This document shows, piece after piece, positions 60,311-64,000 of a stretch of DNA of 64,000 bases. Location: NCBI GenBank assembly GCA_038123275.1, contig JAYORG010000010.1:1-64000 (forward strand), given 5' to 3'. The DNA is from CAJQHT01 sp038123275. Its GTDB lineage: Bacteria > Pseudomonadota > Alphaproteobacteria > Rickettsiales > UBA1997. The stretch's first letter is position 1. Every line of letters begins with the position of its first letter. The translations under genes were made by a program, and so were the position numbers. The notes beneath the pieces were generated by a model, which had not been told where the DNA came from, did not search any database, and saw only the letters and a program-made list of their open reading frames with translations.

Positions 60311-61393
60311 ATGAAGTTATATATTATATTTTATCTCTTAGTAAGTATCTTTATTTCCTCAATTTCTTTTGCTAGTGGTTATCATAATCACGGTTATATT
60401 GGCAAAGCTCAATTTGATATAAGTGAGAAACGTTTTTCATTGTTTAATGAGGCAGGGGAATGTAAATATTTTTTTAATGATATTCATTTTCATCCTAAAG
60501 ATTTTACAATGCATGGAGAAAGTTTGGATAAGATATATGATGATACAGAAGGTAATTGTGTTAAAAAAATTTTAGTTGGGTCATTGCCTTTAATAGAACA
60601 TTGGTCTGGGGATGGAAAAAGACCAGCTTATTATACAGATGATAAGTCTAAGTTTTACTGGAATACTTTTTCTGATATCCCAACTTTTGAAGAATATAAA
60701 AAACTATCACAGCAAAAGAAATCTAAATATTTCTTTTTAATAAATGGATTTTTGCATTTTGATATGAGTGCTGTTGACATGGTAAATCATACAATCAAAT
60801 TATATGAAGATTTACCAATTGTGGGTTTTGGTGAAATATTTGGTGAACATGATATAATGTCTGATCAAATGAATCCGCCATCTTCAATTGATTCAAAATC
60901 TCTTGATAAGATATATAAGCTTGCCGGACAAAGAAATTGGTTTGTAATGATTCATAATAATTTATCCAACCGTTCGTTTAAGGGCCCGGTTGACCCTATA
61001 TATTTAGCTTCTACTCAAGCTGTTTTAAAAAAACATAGAAAGACTTTATTTATATTGCCTCATGCTGGAATTATGAGAAATATTGTTATTGATAATTTAA
61101 CAGAAGTTTTAGATAAGTTACTTAGAAGAAATAAGAATTTATATATAGATATATCATTTGTTGTTTTGGAAAATTATATAATGCCAGAAGGGTTTGTAGT
61201 TGATAAATGGGTTACTTTAATAGAGAAATATCCAAATAGGTTTCTTTTTGGAACAGATTATTTAGGAGGTTATAAAGATTTTACAGATGTTAAAAAATAT
61301 ATTCCTTTACTAGATTCTTTAAGTTCTAAAACTGCTAAAAAGATTTCTAGTGGTAATTTTGAATATTTAGTTAATAGGTCTTTAAGAAAATAA
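60311..61393 (+). CDS. Secreted amidohydrolase-like (TIM-barrel) protein
   Basis: 360 residues with a signal peptide (about 1-22, ending FASG). The mature part resembles amidohydrolase-2 family metal hydrolases: metal motif DIHFHPKDF, then GFGEIFGEHD, MIHNN, ILPHAGIMR, and LFGTDYLGG as the late Asp motif. These correspond to the HxH, Glu/Lys, His, His and Asp ligands. A periplasmic hydrolase is inferred; the substrate is unknown. A strong bidirectional terminator follows. Confidence 0.78.
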   Translation: MKLYIIFYLLVSIFISSISFASGYHNHGYIGKAQFDISEKRFSLFNEAGECKYFFNDIHFHPKDFTMHGESLDKIYDDTEGNCVKKILVGSLPLIEHWSGDGKRPAYYTDDKSKFYWNTFSDIPTFEEYKKLSQQKKSKYFFLINGFLHFDMSAVDMVNHTIKLYEDLPIVGFGEIFGEHDIMSDQMNPPSSIDSKSLDKIYKLAGQRNWFVMIHNNLSNRSFKGPVDPIYLASTQAVLKKHRKTLFILPHAGIMRNIVIDNLTEVLDKLLRRNKNLYIDISFVVLENYIMPEGFVVDKWVTLIEKYPNRFLFGTDYLGGYKDFTDVKKYIPLLDSLSSKTAKKISSGNFEYLVNRSLRK

Positions 61394-61394
61394 G

Positions 61395-61430
61395 ATAACT
61401 CTCTTAAATACGCTTTAAGAGAGTTATTTG
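61395..61430. terminator. Bidirectional terminator between convergent genes
   Basis: Arms ATAACTCTCTTAAA (61395-61408) and TTTAAGAGAGTTAT (61414-61427), a perfect 14-bp stem with a 5-nt loop, ending in T-rich sequence on both strands. It sits between the amidohydrolase and ppa. Confidence 0.82.
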
Positions 61431-61457
61431 CTAGTTGATAAATTTAATGAATTGTTT

Positions 61458-62024
61458 TCATACTGATTGATCCTGAAGGGAATTTATTGTATGTTGTTTG
61501 TGATGTCTGTCCACGGCTTCAACAATTAGCTCTTTAGCTTTTTTTACGTCTTCAAATCCTTTGATTTTAACCCATTTTCCTTCTTCTAAATCTTTATATC
61601 TTTCAAAGAAGTGAAGAATTTTATTCATTAAAGTTTTTGGAATATCATCTTTTGATTCCATTTCAGAGTAGGCAGAGTTCAATCTTCTCACAGGAACGGC
61701 TATGATTTTTTCATCTTTGCCTTTTTCGTCTTCCATAATTAAAACTCCAATTGGTCTAGATTCAATGATAGATCCTGGTAAAACTGGATAATCACTAATT
61801 ACTAGAACATCAATTGGGTCACCATCCTCTGATAAAGTGTGAGGAATAAAACCATAATTACAAGGGTAGTGCATTGGGGTTGAGATGAATCTATCAACAA
61901 AAATGGCGCTACTTTTTTTATCCATTTCATATTTTATTGGATTTCTAGAGTTCATAGGAACTTCTATAACAACATTAACATGTTTAGGAACATCAGCTCC
62001 ATTTTTTATTCTGTCTAAATTCAT
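61458..62024 (-). CDS. ppa: Inorganic pyrophosphatase
   Basis: 188 residues. A family I soluble pyrophosphatase. The active-site signature is present in GDPIDVLVI with upstream HYPCNYGFIPHTLSEDGDP and the downstream DEKGKDEKIIAVP, giving all metal-binding acids. Length is slightly above the usual 175. It is co-oriented 26 bp downstream of the thiolase gene. Confidence 0.96.
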   Translation of the reverse strand: MNLDRIKNGADVPKHVNVVIEVPMNSRNPIKYEMDKKSSAIFVDRFISTPMHYPCNYGFIPHTLSEDGDPIDVLVISDYPVLPGSIIESRPIGVLIMEDEKGKDEKIIAVPVRRLNSAYSEMESKDDIPKTLMNKILHFFERYKDLEEGKWVKIKGFEDVKKAKELIVEAVDRHHKQHTINSLQDQSV

Positions 62025-62050
62025 TTTTTTTTAAATTATTATTAATAAAA

Positions 62051-63340
62051 TTAGTTAGCTTCTAATATTAGAGCTGCTCCTTGACCACCTCCAATACATA
62101 AAGTTGCTAAACCTCTATGTTTATCTCGTCTTTTTAATTCTTTTAAAATATGAATTACTAAGCGAGTACCTGTCATTCCAACAGGATGACCTAGGGCAAT
62201 GGCTCCACCATTAACATTTAAAGTGTCTTTCTTTATTATACCAAGTGCAGCCGATTTGTCCAGGTATTTTTTTGAAAATTCTTTTGAGGCAAAGGCTTTT
62301 ACACAGGCAATAACCTGAGCACTAAAGGCCTCGTTAATTTCTATTAAGTCAATATCTTTTAGGGTTAATTTTGATTTATCAAAGACTTTTGATGATGCAT
62401 AAACTGGACCTAGACCCATTCTTTCTGGCTCTAACCCTGCGTAAGCAAATTCTCTTAGGTAACCATCAACTTCTAATCCTAGCTCTTTGGCTTTAGATTC
62501 TTTCATTAAAATAACAGCTGCAGCTGCATCAGTTAATTGAGAGGAATTTCCAACTGTAACTGTTCCAGTATGTTTTTCAAAATAAGGTTTTAATTTTGCT
62601 AAAGCTTTAATGTTTTGACATTTTCTAACACCTTCATCTTCACTGATAATTTTTCCATCTTTATCGTGACTATAAATAGGCAGTATCTCTTCGCTAAAAA
62701 TTTCTTTTTCAATAGCATTTTCAGCTTTTTGGTGGCTTTTTAAAGCAAATTCATCTTGCTCTTCTCTGGTAATGGAAAATTCTTTTGCTAGTACTTCAGC
62801 TGTACATCCCATTATAAGACCAGAGACTGGGTCAGTTAGACCTTGTTGCACTCCAATTATTGGCTTCAAAAAGCTTAATCTAAAACTTAAAAAGGTTCTT
62901 AAGGTTGATATAATGGATTTAGATTTAAATAGATTAGCAAAAAAATTAGTCATTTTTTTATTGAACAATAATGGAATATTGCTCATTGATTCAGTTCCTC
63001 CGGCTAAAATAATTTCTGCTTCACCATTTAATATTTTAGAGACTCCGCTAGTTATTGCTTCCATGCCAGAAGCACAATTTCTATGCACAGTATATGCTGG
63101 AACTTTATTTGGTATTCCGGCTTTAAGGGCTATGACTCTAGCTATATTAGCAGCATGTCCTGGTTGAGCCACATTGCCAAAAATAACTTCATCAATTAAG
63201 CTGGCATCAATTTTACTTCTAATTAAGACTTCTTTGGTAATTTTTGCACCCAAATCATCAGCTGTTAAGTTTTTCAAAGATCCACCAGCTTTTCCCATTG
63301 GGGTTCTAAGTCCACTAATAATAGCTATTCTTTCTTTCAT
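62051..63340 (-). CDS. Acetyl-CoA acyltransferase (thiolase, FadI-like)
   Basis: 429 residues. The nucleophilic Cys is in HRNCASGMEAI (about 89). The second site is GGAIALGHPVGMTGTR, and the C-terminal Cys is in LCIGGGQG. The extra insert near 130-165, relative to short biosynthetic thiolases, fits the FadI/trifunctional-beta type of about 430 residues. It degrades fatty acyl-CoA or condenses acetyl-CoA. No partner FadJ gene is in the window. Confidence 0.9.
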   Translation of the reverse strand: MKERIAIISGLRTPMGKAGGSLKNLTADDLGAKITKEVLIRSKIDASLIDEVIFGNVAQPGHAANIARVIALKAGIPNKVPAYTVHRNCASGMEAITSGVSKILNGEAEIILAGGTESMSNIPLLFNKKMTNFFANLFKSKSIISTLRTFLSFRLSFLKPIIGVQQGLTDPVSGLIMGCTAEVLAKEFSITREEQDEFALKSHQKAENAIEKEIFSEEILPIYSHDKDGKIISEDEGVRKCQNIKALAKLKPYFEKHTGTVTVGNSSQLTDAAAAVILMKESKAKELGLEVDGYLREFAYAGLEPERMGLGPVYASSKVFDKSKLTLKDIDLIEINEAFSAQVIACVKAFASKEFSKKYLDKSAALGIIKKDTLNVNGGAIALGHPVGMTGTRLVIHILKELKRRDKHRGLATLCIGGGQGAALILEAN

Positions 63341-63428
63341 AAATTAATTGCTAATAAGTTTACAGTAAAATAAAATGCATCAAAGTTTTAACTGATAATT
63401 ACAATTAAGAAAACTTAATTTAAGAAAA

Positions 63429-64000
63429 ATGATAAATCAAGAATTAATAGACTTTGCCAATCATTTGGCTGATTTGAGTTGCAATATTGTGCAAAAATAC
63501 TTTCGTAAAGATATTGGTGAAGAAAAAAAGTTTGATGATACCCCTGTAACTTTAGTTGACAAGAAAGTTGAAAAAATAATTAGAGAAGAGATTCTAAAAA
63601 AATATCCAAATCATGGTATAATCGGTGAAGAATATAATGATGTTAATAAAGATGCTGATTTTAAATGGGTGATTGATCCAATCGATGGAACTTCTTCTTT
63701 TGTAATTGGTAAGCCTGTTTTTGGTACATTAATTGCTTTGACTTACAAAAATAATCCAATAATTGGTATTATTAATCAACCAATTAGCAATGAAAGATGG
63801 GTTGGAATAAAAGGTGAAGGGGTTACTTTTAATAATAAAAACATTGTTACAAGAAAATCTGGATCAATTTCTAACTCCATTCTTTGTGCAACATCGCCAG
63901 TATTTTTTAAGGATCTTGATTTAAAGTTTTTTAATCAGGTTAGAGATAAGACTAAATATCAAAAATATGGTGGTGTTTTTTATGGTGGAGATTGTTATTT
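63429..64000 (+). CDS. Inositol-monophosphatase-family phosphatase, probably HisN (partial)
   Basis: The window ends inside this gene; 190 codons are visible from ATG 63429. Metal-site motifs are the GEE at about 70 and WVIDPIDGTSSFVIGKPVFG, matching the family's D-P-I-D-G-T. The following GTLIAL is closer to histidinol-phosphatase HisN than to SuhB or CysQ. If so, the gene would add a histidine-synthesis step. SuhB-like function cannot be excluded without the C-terminus. It is divergent from the thiolase gene. Confidence 0.78.
   Translation, partial: MINQELIDFANHLADLSCNIVQKYFRKDIGEEKKFDDTPVTLVDKKVEKIIREEILKKYPNHGIIGEEYNDVNKDADFKWVIDPIDGTSSFVIGKPVFGTLIALTYKNNPIIGIINQPISNERWVGIKGEGVTFNNKNIVTRKSGSISNSILCATSPVFFKDLDLKFFNQVRDKTKYQKYGGVFYGGDCY

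Noticed and set aside
62772..63167. Plus-strand open frame of 131 codons within the thiolase gene
   Set aside because: Antisense to the conserved thiolase core; no independent support.

Overview
The window is AT-rich, gene-dense DNA from an alphaproteobacterium, most likely of the Rickettsiales or a neighbouring endosymbiotic order. This placement is inferred from gene content, not from a computed phylogeny. Points in favour are a eukaryote-like isoleucyl-tRNA synthetase, an orphan TAXI substrate-binding protein, a composite malic enzyme, scattered single housekeeping genes (gyrA, gatB, nuoL), abundant intergenic palindromic repeats, ankyrin-like and other eukaryote-like proteins, and very low GC. 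Against extreme reduction, it keeps argC, hom, proC, a hisN-like gene, nadA, ribF, purD, purK and queC. That is more biosynthesis than classical Rickettsia, and it suits an extracellular or less dependent relative.

Layout. 1-2.5 kb is accessory: a Bro-N antirepressor-like gene and an HNH endonuclease end beside tRNA-Ser(UGA), with a striking array of AGTA spaced exactly 10 bp next to the tRNA 3' end. 2.5-20.8 kb is mostly housekeeping: ABC-F ATPase and DEAD-box helicase, a thioredoxin/DsbD fusion, purK, Trm112, lipoprotein hydrolase, nuclease, a pair of paralogous membrane proteins, argC, mnmE, truA, ribF-nadA-trpS, peroxiredoxin and dnaJ.

20.9-25.5 kb encodes a 1498-residue protein with two OGFr-like domains, a macro domain and a PDZ-like domain, joined by acidic and Ser-rich linkers. 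It looks like a eukaryote-interacting effector. A second locus at 47.0-50.1 kb encodes an ankyrin-like protein and an overlapping 778-residue protein ending in a related PDZ-like domain. These two may be one gene split by a frameshift. Together the loci are the most unusual content of the window.

25.6-37 kb carries a TAXI receptor, a 3'-5' exonuclease with a GspL/GspM/GspC-like (type IV pilus or type II secretion) operon, queC, tRNA-Val, two tandem paralogous lipoproteins, a decayed IS1 element, ccoS with an ABC exporter, purD and phoU. 37-47 kb has lipA, an IS5-family (IS427-like) insertion, gyrA, gatB, mscS, a very short glutamine-synthetase-like gene, trxA and proC. 50-64 kb has a 3'-truncated ileS, hom, an amidase, maeB, nuoL, a flavin reductase, an amidohydrolase, ppa, a thiolase and a partial hisN-like gene.

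At least ten copies of one palindromic repeat family lie between genes, twice as head-to-head pairs. Six short genes or gene remnants were found by direct reading: Trm112, ccoS, a 28-residue lipoprotein, a small ORF split by the IS427-like element, the IS1 zinc-finger remnant, and the truncated hisN-like gene at the right edge.
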